In this document: positions 1 to 10,490 of the stretch, piece after piece
Layout of the letters: every line of letters begins with the position of its first letter
How positions within the stretch are numbered: position 1 is the first letter of the stretch
From: Purshia tridentata
Taxonomy: Eukaryota; Streptophyta; Magnoliopsida; Rosales; Rosaceae
NCBI GenBank assembly: GCA_003254885.1
Contig: QANT01001809.1
Location: 1-31,548 of the forward strand
Reading direction: 5' to 3'
Length of the DNA: 31,548 nt
Translations under genes and position numbers: made by a program
Notes under the pieces: model-generated
Told to the model about the DNA's origin: nothing
What the model saw: only the letters and a program-made list of their open reading frames with translations
Database searches by the model: none

Positions 1-900
1 AAAAAAAAAAGGTAGTCAACCTAACAGCAAAGGGTGGTCGGTATAGCCTAGGCCTTACAATAACAAATGCTATTTTAAACAGTTCCAACGAAGAATCTAG
101 AATGTGGGATGGCTCCATCCATCTCCTTGGGGAGCAAGTTCCATATTTCCAAAACTTAAGTCTTTCTAGTACTTCCTCAGAAAGGAGCAAAATTCCTCAT
201 TATGCAGAACAATAGTATTAGGACAGCAACCCTTTGCCAATGTCCATCTGAGATTCTAAATTCTAGAAGGTTCTTGGGCAAAACTTCTCTCAAGGGCTAA
301 GTTTCAACTTCTGTTTTTTTTTTTTTTAAACCACCATCCCTACAGCTAATTTAAGAGTAGTACCATATACACCAATCTAATTTACAAACTTTATAAACAA
401 AAAATCTTATTTGAAAGTATTTTTTGTTTTGGCCATTGAAGTACTTCATATTAAAAAAAGAAGCCACAAAGGCAGAGTATCAGAAGAAACCAGCTAAACA
501 ACCAACTGACAAAGCAACAAAAAAGAAAAAGAAATAAAGATCAACTATATCCGCTATCAAAATTCCAATCCAAGAGAAAGGGGGATATAAATCCCAAGTA
601 TTAACACATATATCCTTTCTTGCCAAGTTAGCTACTAAATTAATTTGCAGCTACTTTGTTAGTCTCTCTGTGCATCCAGCTCTACTGAACAGTAGAGAAG
701 TTAGAGGATTATTTGAAAGTATTTTGAATACAAGTAATGTTGCACGTACAAATTGATATTAGTACCATATACACAAATTTAATTTAAAAACTTCAAACAC
801 AATAAATCTTATTTAAAAGTATTCTAAATACAAATAATGTTGCATGAAGCACATATACATATCTCACATTGATTTACCTATACAAGTGAGAGATATTCAA
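1..900. other. Gene-free upstream region with local imperfect repeats
   Basis: I see no convincing coding exon here. A block around 355-425 (TAGTACCATATACAC..., then CTTATTTGAAAGTAT) recurs in diverged form at about 758-846, and its second half recurs at 708-748 together with AATACAAGTAATGTTGCA. These are three local, imperfect direct repeats upstream of RDR1. The first 300 bases could be the 3' end of a gene outside the window on the other strand, but nothing in them shows that. Confidence 0.4.
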
Positions 901-970
901 CAATGTGCAATGACCTTGCTACGTGTCGCAATGGAAATGGATTCCTCCTCTTTTTGTAAAAAGAAGCTGG

Positions 971-1054
971 TCCTTATATAACTTGCGCGCCAAACAGATC
1001 CTTATGTAACTTGCGCGCCAAACAGATCCTTATATAACTTGCGCGCCAAACAGA
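971..1054 (+). promoter_or_regulatory. Three tandem 28-bp units with E2F-type sites upstream of RDR1
   Basis: Three head-to-tail 28-bp units lie at 971-998, 999-1026 and 1027-1054. They are identical except that the middle one has TTATGTAA where the others have TTATATAA. Each contains TTGCGCGCCAAA. On the - strand this reads TTTGGCGCGCAA, which fits the plant E2F/DP consensus TTTSSCGC exactly. The array sits about 120 bases upstream of the likely RDR1 TATA box, so a role in RDR1 transcription is plausible but inferred. An ACGTGTC (ABRE-like) core lies just upstream at 921-927. Confidence 0.6.
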
Positions 1055-1175
1055 GGAGGCAAGCTACTTGCATAGGCGTATAACTGCCATTACAAGGTAC
1101 TTGCAGTGGTGTGAGTGAGATGGAGTTAAAAATTGATCACCACGCAATCTCTCACCTCTGTGCTCTTTTCTTTCC

Positions 1176-1185
1176 TATATATAAT
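1176..1185 (+). promoter_or_regulatory. Probable TATA box of RDR1
   Basis: TATATATAAT lies 136 bases before the RDR1 start codon, which predicts a transcription start near 1205-1215 and a leader of about 110 bases. No ATG occurs between that point and the main start at 1321, so the leader holds no upstream ORF. Confidence 0.55.
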
Positions 1186-1320
1186 AGCTTCATGTGCTCT
1201 GCTAGCAGTCAAATTCAGAGCAAGACACTTCTCTCACATTTGCATTACATTCTCTTATTTACAACTACTTTGAGTTTTGAGTTACTAATTTGAAACAGAA
1301 GTTGGGATCAATTACTCAGC

Positions 1321-4300
1321 ATGGATAAGACAATTAAGCTGTTCGGATTTCCCTGTGTTGGGTCTTCAGCAGCCGTGAAAGGAATTCTGGAGGGATATAC
1401 TGGAAAGGGAACTGTTTCTTCTGTGATGTTTTTTCCTCCCAAAGATAGAAAATCAAGAGCATCTGCCAAAGTTCATTTCACAAGTGCAGAATCTGCTCAA
1501 ATGATAATACAATTAGCCGACCTTCGACACCTATGGTATGGGAATTCTTATCTGAAAGCTCAACTATGGAACATCGCACCCAGCTCAAAAAATTTTGAAC
1601 CTCATAGCATGGAGCTTGCAAAACTACACTTTGGATGCCAAGTTTCCCGGGAAAAGTTTTCTGTGCTTTGGACAACTTGGGATGTTTCAGTGAACTTTGG
1701 GATGGGATTTCAAAATATCTACTTGTTTTTTTCTCATGATTCTGTTGAGTACAAGCTTGAGGTCCTCTCTGACATTATTGGCCGGATTGAGCTGCATCAA
1801 CAAGATGGTCGACTAACAAAGTTTCTTCTAATCAAGGTTTGCCAGTTAATTAAAATGATTACAATTTGTGCATGCATGTATTTCTTTACTTTAAATTAAA
1901 AAGCTAACATTTATCTCTTCCTTTTTTTCCTTTCTTTTGCTAGTTACGTGGTGGCCCTCGGATTTATGCAAAAGGCACGGAAGCTTCTGACAAGAAATGG
2001 ATTCGAGAAGTTGATTTCACTCCATCATGCTGCATTGGGCAATCCTCTGCTTTATGTTTGGAGCTTTCATATGAGTCTGTGCTTCCAAACCTGCGCAACA
2101 GTTTTGCTCATTACAAAGAAGATGAAGGACAGTTCATTGTGGAGAGAGGTGACGCTTTCTCCTGTAATTCAGATCTTGTTCCACTTGTGTGTCCAGCCCC
2201 TGGTATTAATTTGCCGTACAAAATCCTGTTTAAGATAAATTCCTTGGTTCAACATGGATGTGTTCCTGGGCAAGCACTTGGTGTTAATTTTTATGAGTTA
2301 GTTGATCCTAGTAGAATAAGAATTGAATACATAGATTCTGCCCTGGACAAACTGTTCCACTTAAAAGAATGCTGCTATGAACCTGTGAGGTGGCTTAGTG
2401 AGCAGTACAAAAATTACATGGCAGGTGACCAAATTCCTCAGTCACCTTCTATTTCTTTAGATGAAGGGTTTGTGTATGTACACAGGGTCCAAATAACACC
2501 ATCCAAAGTATACTTCTGTGGCCCAGAGGTAAATCTTTCCAATCGTGTTTTACGAAATTATTCCCAAGATACTGAAAATTTTCTTCATGTTTCTTTCGTC
2601 GATGAGGACTTGGGCAAGTTGTTTTCTGTAAATTTGCGTTCACATAAAAGTCGTACAAAGGAGGAAAGGAGAACTAGAGTTTATGAAAGAATACTTTCTA
2701 CTCTAAGAAATGGCATAGTCATTGGTGACAAAAAGTTTGAGTTTCTGGCCTTTTCATCGAGTCAATTACGTGAACAATCTGTGTGGATGTTTGCTTCAAG
2801 GAGTGAGCTTACTGCTCAAGACATCAGAAACTGGATGGGTGATTTTAGTCCCATTAGAAATGTGGCAAAATTTGCTGCCAGGCTGGGTCAGTCTTTCAGC
2901 TCCTCCAGGGAAACTTTTAGTGTTGGTTGTGATGAAATTGAATTCCTTGATGATGTGAAGATAGAAAGAGGTGGAACCAAATATTGTTTCTCTGATGGAA
3001 TTGGTAAGATATCGGCTGAATTTGCTGAAAAAGTGGCAAGAAAGTGTGGGAGAAGTTCTACTCCATCCGCCTTTCAAATTCGATATGGTGGCTACAAAGG
3101 TGTTGTGGCAGTTGATCCAACTTTGGTAAAAACCTTGTCACTGAGAGATAGCATGTGCAAGTTCAAATCTCACAACACAAAGTTAGATGTTCTGGCATGG
3201 AGCAAGTACCAGCCTTGTTTTTTGAATCATCAAATGATTACTCTTTTGTCCACCCTTGGAGTTCGAGATTGTGTTTTTGAGGAAAAGCAAAACCAAGCTA
3301 TGGATCAATTGGGTGATATACTAACTGATCCATTAAAAGCACATAAAGCACTGGAATTGATGTTTCACGGAGAGATGACAAGCATTTTAAAGGAAATGCT
3401 TTTGTGTGGTTACAAGCCAGATGCAGAACCATTTTTGTCATTGATGCTGCAAGCTTTCTGTGCATCAAAGTTAGTGGAGCTGCGGAGCAAAACAAGGATT
3501 TTTGTTCCAAAGGGAAGATCCTTGATGGGATGTCTTGATGAAACTGAGATGCTGGAATATGGCCAGGTGTTTGTGCAATGTTCTCACCATGATCTTTTCA
3601 GCAGTGGCGCTACTTCAAGCCAAGAAAATTTTGTTGTTGAGGGGAACGTAGTGGTTGCTAAAAACCCCTGCTTACACCCAGGAGATGTACGTGTTTTAAA
3701 AGCTGTCAATGTGCCAGCTTTGCAACACATGGTGGATTGTGTTGTGTTCCCTCAAAAAGGAAAGAGGTACGTAGCTTTTAGATTTCTACTTCATTTTAGT
3801 GTTTCTTTGTTTCACATTAATTTTTTCCTTTGAACTATTTACTGACTATGCTTTTTCATTGAATTAGACCACATCCTAATGAATGCTCAGGAAGTGATTT
3901 GGATGGAGATATTTACTTTGTTAGTTGGGACCCTGATCTGATTCCTCCAAGGCAAGTTAATCCCATGGATTATACCTCAGCTCCAATTATGGAATTGGAT
4001 CATGTTACAATAGAGGTATATAACTATATATTACTAAATTTAATTATCAAGTAAATTTATCTCAAGCTTATTCGAAACATGGTTGATGTTCTGTTTTGCT
4101 GTGTTACACTTGCAGAAAGTTGAGGAGTTTTTTACCGACTACATAGTCAATGACAACTTGGGGATCATTTCAAATGCACATCTTGTGTTTGCAGACAGGG
4201 AGAAACAGAAGGCTTCAAGTGCCCCATGCATTAAGCTCGCCAATCTCAACTCTGACGCCGTTGACTCTCCCAAAACTGGTGTGGTAGTGCAATTGCCAAG

Positions 4301-4916
4301 CAGGCTACGCGTCAAAAAGTACCCAGATTTCATGGAAAAGCTTGACAAGCCCAGCTATGAGTCCAAACGTGTGATTGGGATGCTTTTCCGAAAGGTGAAA
4401 GATGTATCAGTTTTAAGCTCTAGTAAATTTAAGTCCTTCACTAGGGAAGTGGCTAGCATGTGCTATGACCCTGACATGGAAGTAGATGGCTTTGAAAATT
4501 ACATCAATGAGGCCATGAATTACAAAGGTAAATATGACTACAAGCTGGGAAACCTGATGGAATATTACGGCTTCAAAACTGAAGCCGAAATACTAAGTGG
4601 GAATGTCACTCAAATATCAAAGTTTTTCAATAAGAGAAAGGACTTGGACTCGATCAATTATGCGGTGAGGTCATTGAAAAACGAAGCTAGGACCTGGTTT
4701 AATGAGAAGCAGCAGCTGGGAAGTGATTCAAGTGAAAGTGATGATGATGTGTATGCAGCAGCAGAAGCAAAAGCTTCTGCTTGGTACCATGTTACTTATC
4801 ATCCAAGTTATTGGGGTCGCTACAATGAGGAAATGGAAAGAGACCATTTCCTAAGCTTTCCATGGTGTATGTCTGACAAGCTCATCCAGATCAAGATGGA
4901 CAAAACAAGTAGCTAG
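1321..4916 (+). CDS. RDR1: RNA-dependent RNA polymerase 1 (RDR1), four exons
   Basis: It copies single-stranded RNA into double-stranded RNA that Dicer-like enzymes cut into siRNAs. In plants RDR1 is the salicylate-inducible antiviral member of the family. Exons are 1321-1836, 1944-3766, 3868-4015 and 4116-4916. All three introns have GT-AG ends and the joined frame is open for 1096 codons including TAG (about 1095 residues, near the roughly 1107 of Arabidopsis RDR1). Seen in order: an RRM-like N-terminus (about 1-95), a linker, then an RdRP domain from about residue 355 with SDGIGKIS near 520-528 and the catalytic DLDGD at about 790-794, inside HPNECSGSDLDGD encoded by exon 3. The C-terminus has an acidic Ser/Asp patch and ends in DKTSS. 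The start has good context (A at -3, G at +4) and no earlier in-leader ATG. No stop, frameshift or missing motif was seen, so the gene looks functional. Splice sites are read from sequence, not from transcripts. Confidence 0.95.
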
Positions 4917-7900
4917 AAGAAATTTCTCACGGGTGTTTGTTTGAAAATTGAAAGATGTTCTTAACTAGCTCTTGTGTCAATGTGTTTTCCCTTTAAAATT
5001 AAGTATATGAATGTCATGATCTCATGATCTGTAATATGTTTTGTGTAAGCAATTCGATTTCTATTTATATCAGCAGAAACGTTTGGTTCAAAGAGTGTGT
5101 TGATATACCTTGTAGATCTTTTATATATCTAAGTATTTGTCCTTTTATGATAACAACCTTTTTTTTGGACATTTATGATACTAACCTTTAAACACTCTCT
5201 TAGTAAGAACTTAAAAAGTTTCCAAGATATCTCAATAATTCTTATATATATTTTTAGATTGTAATATTGTTTTTCAGAAATAACAATGATTTTGACTGAC
5301 TTTTTTATTCTTTATTTAATGACAAAGATTTCCTTTACATTCAGGTAAAGAGTTCAACTCTTCAACTCTTGACATTCTCATTCTTTACATCCCTAATGTA
5401 ACCCTATTGGCATTTGTTAGGCCTTCTACAATGGTCACATTCAGTTGTTTAATTCATCACTTTTGTAAAAGCCTTCAAAGAGGAAGGTGATAAAGGGTCA
5501 TCCTGCCATAAATCTCATTCTTCTTAAAATATCCAACCAACGGCTATTTAAGGGCCACTGAAAACTTTGGATTGGTTATAAATTCTCTGGTCCAATGAAT
5601 AAATTAAGTTGGAACTCCAATTGCAGCTATATACGAGAATGAACTCCTTGCTTCTTGAGTTGTAGGCTTTCATGAGAAATTTTTATTGCAAATCTAGCAG
5701 GTGCTGAATTTCTGTGATAGCACTTGAAAAGCTCTTGAGCTAATATAATTCCCTGCAATCTTTCTGCCTTGGAAAAAGGCAGTCTGATTTAAGCTAATGA
5801 AATCTGGTAATCTTGATTTTATTCATTAGCTAGAATTTTTTATGCACTTGTATATAACACTGCAACAAGAAATTGGGACCAAAATTCTCCCATCTTAGAA
5901 AAGCTTTTTACTTAACAATCAAGGTCATTGCTATTGCATCGATTTCACCAGGAATTTCCTGTATTGAAGAAAAGATTATGTTGTAGAAAAACTACTTTTT
6001 TCCCTAAAATACCCCAAGCTTTCTCATGACTGATTAATCTCAGGTCCTGGAACTTTGTTGCTATCCATGCTAAACAAAGTTGTTTTCAGTTTTTTCTTCA
6101 GTGATAGACTAGATCAATTCCCGGCAGTCCTCACTTTGGTATTGTTCTTGTTATTTGTAAGCACTCTTTACATGCAAACAAAGCATGAAAGAGAGCATTC
6201 ATCACTCTTAATTCAAAACAGAGATGAGATATAGTTATCAATTGGATTTGCATGGTCCAATAGGATTTATGTTTTGGATTCAGTTTGATATGTTCAACAT
6301 GGGTTCAAGCAGATGTGCCTTCTGATTTAGTTAAGGGTTAGATCTATAAGTATAACTGTATAACAATGGCAGAGATGTTCGCAGTACAACATTTATTGTC
6401 TGGCTGGGGAGTAATTACAAGCATTTCTTCAAAATGCAAACCATAGTCTCTTTTGAATTTTCAGCAGTGTTCAATTTCTTGTCTTGTCATGTTCTCCTTC
6501 AAAGTTTTTAGCTGGCTGAGTCAATTTTGTATTGATTGTTTTTTAATTGATATTTATTTTGGTTTAACAAATTATGTGTCAGTGTGTATGATGTATAAAT
6601 ATAATTCTGTGCATAATGCTCTCTTTAGATAGTGGCCGGGTTTTAAATTATCTGTTGCCCTTTTGTCTTGTTGCTTGAAAAAACCGGGTAGAGAATAAAT
6701 AATAAGAGTTGAATTTTGATTTATGTTGTTTTAGTGTAGGCTTTGTTGAGACTGAGAGGGCCTGTATTTGTTTCATACAAATTTGAGAAAATAATAGTTA
6801 TTGTGGTGAATGTGTATAATTAAACTGAACCCACATTAAAACTTTTATCCATTCCTATCAAATTTTTATAGTATGGCAGTGAACAATACACTTGAGACAA
6901 GATACCTGTTTGTCCAGCAGTAGCATTTACCTATAACTGGGTTTACTTTTGAATCACTCAGTCCGGCTCATATAAGGGACTTACCACGAGGGACTAGTAT
7001 GGGACAATGTTTTAATGGTTAGATTTAACACGACTATAAAATTAGTTATTCACTGAATTACGTCCAACCCTTGAATGTATTGTCACTCACTTGTCCATCA
7101 TGTTAACTCCCTCGTATGTGCCAGATTGTTGAATAGTCGTAGGACAAGTTTTCCTTTTGCAACAACATATGAAGTTTTTATAGAAGACATGCCTTTTAAA
7201 AATAAAGAATTGCACCACAAACACTTCACAAAGGATGCAGATCGTCTGGGATTATGTCTGCTGGGTTTGGTTGCCTTTTGATCTAAGGCTGCCACATCAG
7301 CTAATCCCAGCAGAGGTTCCAATTCCCTTAGAAAACCTACAAGCTCACAACTTTGTTTCTAAATTCTACATGTCAATGTTTGTCATTACTCATTACTTTG
7401 TTTTTTTTGGCTACTAGTTTTGTCAATTCTGTTTAGAATCAAATGCATGAGTGGTCCCCAAATTTGGATTGGAAAGCCAACTTTCCTTTTGCATATGGAG
7501 AATCAATTTACACTCGTATCTGTATGAGTTGCTATATCGAAGTTTAAGATGATTATGTCTTGGATCCAAGGCATTACTATGCCAAAGTTAGGCATAGTGA
7601 TTTTGCATGATGCTTGTGAATCTTGGAATTCCCAGAAAATGGTAGATTCGTTTTTTTTGCCAGAACAATGACAGATGGACGCATTTGATAAATTAATCAT
7701 GATTGCTCAATTTTTGCTGGTTGTAAAATTGAGAAAAGTTCAAAAGACAGATGGGTTTTTGTTGAATTTTTGGTTGAATTTCCCTCATATATGAAGTACC
7801 AAGTTGAAAAATGAGTGTCTTTTTTTTTTTTTTTTTTTTGGGTAAGATGCGGGCATCAAGCTCAAGAAAGAGTGCAAATTTTCAAAAGAGAAAAAAAGAA

Positions 7901-9200
7901 AGTGGAGTTTTTATATTGAGTACTTATCCCTTTGTATTTGTGCTTCAATTTGGTTTATGCTCCTATAGAATTAATTTTATGCATTTCTTTTTAATGCAGA
8001 TGAGGATGAAGGATATTGTCTACCAAAAAAGAAAAGAATAATGGATAATTGTAGGTCATTCAAACTCTTAAATTGGATTATCACAAGAAAAAACCCTTAA
8101 ATTAGAATAATTACTCCCCAGAAAAACTCTTCAATTGAGTCTAGGTCTACATTTACTGCATTCTTTTCTTTGTCATATTGTTATTCTTGCACAGATGTTG
8201 CTTCAAAACCCACTGGAAGCTGTTACAATGGTGTGTCTGAGTGCATAGGATCAGCCTTCAGGTTTCATAACTTTCTGACCAACGTTTGGGGCCGATTTTG
8301 TGGCTACCAAGAGTATTGGCCATACTGGCTAGCTATTGACCGAGTGGTCTCTCTACAATGTTAGAGGTTCTAAGTCCGAATTCCCCTCCCATGACAGAAG
8401 AGAGTAAAAAAAAAAAAAAACACCAATAGTCATGAGAATGAGAGCACTCTCTCTTGCAGAACAAAAATACAGAATAAGTGCGGATTCTCTCGGTAGTGCA
8501 TTTTCTTCTTCTCCCAATCGATCAACACTGGTTTATCGACTTTATGTTAGGTTTTAACTCTGAGATTTAAGATGACCCTAACATACAGGCTAATATATTA
8601 AAACTTAAAATCTCAGAGTTAAAACATAATATGTAATCTCTACAATCTTCATTCTACACCTTAAAGGAGTATGAGGTGAACCGTCAATAAGTAATATAAA
8701 AAATCAGTAGAGAAAATGCGTTCAAATGTTTGTAGCAGTGCTCAGTTGTTATTAAAAATATTAACAGACGGGTCTTCTATATTTATTCTGTATTTCTCTT
8801 CCGCATGAGAGAAAAATCTTTGGGGATGATATAGTTTATGTTTGAGCAACCAATATATGTAAAGTTTCAATTATAGAATAGGCTTCGCATGGACAATTGA
8901 AAAAGGATGTTTTGTTTTTGTAACACCTTCATAATCATAAACAATGGATTCGATTGGCTAAACTTAACAGTCACTTTATAGCTGTGTGACTTGACAGATC
9001 TTACAAAAATCCCACCTTCTTAGGTCTGGTCGTTTAAATTTGCATTTGTAGTTACTTTATAGAATTGACTTCTTATTTGTTTTTTTTTTTNTAACTCCAA
9101 TGTCTGATTTTAAACTAAAAATTTTTTTTTTTTGGTGTTGGGAGAGAGGTGATTGAATTTGGGTGCATTGAGACATTTTCAACTGGGCTACCAAAACTAA
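4917..9200. other. RDR1 3' flank and gene-poor spacer
   Basis: The first 150-250 bases after the stop are presumably RDR1 3' UTR; no strong AATAAA stands out. Beyond about 5100 I find no convincing gene. Open frames are short, many lack ATG starts, and none matches a family I recognise. Visible items are an 11-bp inverted repeat at 7573-7583/7591-7601 (ATTACTATGCC and its complement), a T-tract at about 7819-7839, two exon-like patches near 8000-8364, and the repeat at 8478-8735 listed separately. Confidence 0.4.
8478..8735 (+). repeat. Dispersed repeat with internal hairpin, copy 1
   Basis: This segment shares, in the same order, several blocks with the reverse complement of 23880-24055: TGCGGATT, TAGTGCATTTT/CTACCATTTT, CACTGGTTTATCGACTTTAT, TTTTAACTCTGAGATTT, TCATTCTACACC and GTGAACCGT. 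Inside it, GTTTTAACTCTGAGATTTAA (from 8551) is inverted at 8604-8625 with a loop of about 32 bases, giving a stem of roughly 20 pairs that copy 2 lacks. It is probably a non-autonomous transposable element; its class is unknown and its ends are approximate. Confidence 0.55.
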
Positions 9201-9216
9201 TGCTCTTTTATCTTAA

Positions 9217-9631
9217 GAAAAATATTTGGGGTGACCTCAAGATCACTACACTATTTAAAATTATAATTTCGGCAATGTTGATACATAATTAGAACCGTTC
9301 ATATTTTAGATCACTTATTATAGATTATCTATGTAAAAAATCAACTCAATCGGAAATCATTTGGTTATAAAATTATTGTCAATTAAATAGAAAAAGTCAA
9401 CGGTTTTGTAAAAAAATCACTCTTTAATCCGAAACTATTTATTTTTTTATTTAATTGACAACAATTATATAACCAAATGATTTTCGATTGAATTGATTTT
9501 TTGCATAGTTGATCTATAATAGGTGATCTAAAATGTGAACGATTCCGATTATGTATTAGCATTGTCAAAATTGTAATTTAGAGGAGTGTAGTGACCTTAA
9601 GGTCTCCCAAGAGGTGACCCAAAAATTGTTC
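9217..9631. mobile_element. Mutator-like MITE with perfect 9-bp target duplication
   Basis: This 415-bp element consists almost wholly of two long inverted arms (about 165-190 bp each). Outer ends are GAAAAATATTTGGGGTGACC on the left and, reverse-complemented, GAACAATTTTTGGGTCACC on the right. It is flanked on both sides by TTATCTTAA (9208-9216 and 9632-9640), a perfect 9-bp duplication typical of Mutator-superfamily insertion. There is no coding capacity. It belongs to the same family as 26535-26886 and the partial copy at 24100-24345: all share the AATCGGAAATCATTTGGTTAT and AACCAAATGATTTTCGATTG blocks. Confidence 0.88.
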
Positions 9632-10043
9632 TTATCTTAATATCAAGAGTCAAAACTTATCTTTGATCAAAATTAATAATAATAAATAAAAATCTACAAA
9701 AGTCTCCCAACCTGGAAAAATACTTAAAAAGGATAAGAAATTTTGCATTCAGCTACGAAATGCTTGCCCAAAGTTATTTGCAACTTCTACAAAAGAAACA
9801 ATTATCTTTAATTATAAACTAATAAATCTTCTAAATTACGCTAAAATCCACATTCACAACACTCAAATCACTCAGGGTAAGACAAATAAATCTCTCAAAC
9901 TTGTCAAGGTGTTTTCTGCAATGTATTATAATATTGATTTATTCGATTGTCCAATTTTGACCTGCATGTGTAATCTTCTCTAGTATTTTTATTGAGAAAA
10001 AAAAATCAAGATTCAAACTCTTACCAGGAACTTAGAAAGTAGA

Positions 10044-10490
10044 GGCTTATTTATCTTTTTACCATCCATAATTTCAATTGATTTCCACTTACTACCTAAA
10101 TATTTATTTTTCACACTTACCACCTATAAGTATTTCGAGTGTGACACTAAACCTTTTTTCGTCCATTCCATCACCCAAGCTATAAAAATTGTTGACATGC
10201 ATGGTATGCGTATTTTGGACATTTCACCCATTTTGACCATATGAACACGCACCCAGCCACATATGGGGCAAATCCTACTTTTAACTTACGTGGCGTGGTC
10301 TAAATTGGGTGCAAAGTTCAAAATATACATGGCACGTCAACATTTTTTACAGCTTGGGTGAGGGAATGGATGAAAACAAATTTATTGGGAAACAAAAAAT
10401 AGTTGTCAGTGGTAAAATGAGACAAATGAATAGGTAGGTGGTAAAATGAGAATCAATTGAAACTATGGGTGGTAAAAACATAATTAAGCC
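10044..10490. mobile_element. MITE with long terminal inverted repeats
   Basis: Both ends read inward as GGCTTA-TTA-TTTTTACCA-CCATA-TTTCAATTGATT, and similarity between the arms continues for about 180-200 bp, including CCATTCC-TCACCCAAGCT and GTTGAC-TGC. The element is about 447 bp. Flanking 9-mers GAAAGTAGA and CAAAGTAAA agree at 7 of 9 positions and could be a decayed target duplication. No coding sequence was seen. A Mutator-like assignment is possible but less sure than for 9217-9631. Confidence 0.78.

Noticed and set aside
1111..1293. 60-codon open frame upstream of RDR1
   Set aside because: It spans the probable TATA box and leader; its start lies before the predicted transcription start and it shows no protein features.
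8392..8405. TGACAGAAGAGAGT, identical to the first 14 bases of miR156
   Set aside because: The match stops at a poly-A tract. The only nearby partner (ACTCTCTCTTGCAG at about 8446) pairs over about 7 bases, so no MIR156-like precursor forms. A chance or decayed match is more likely.
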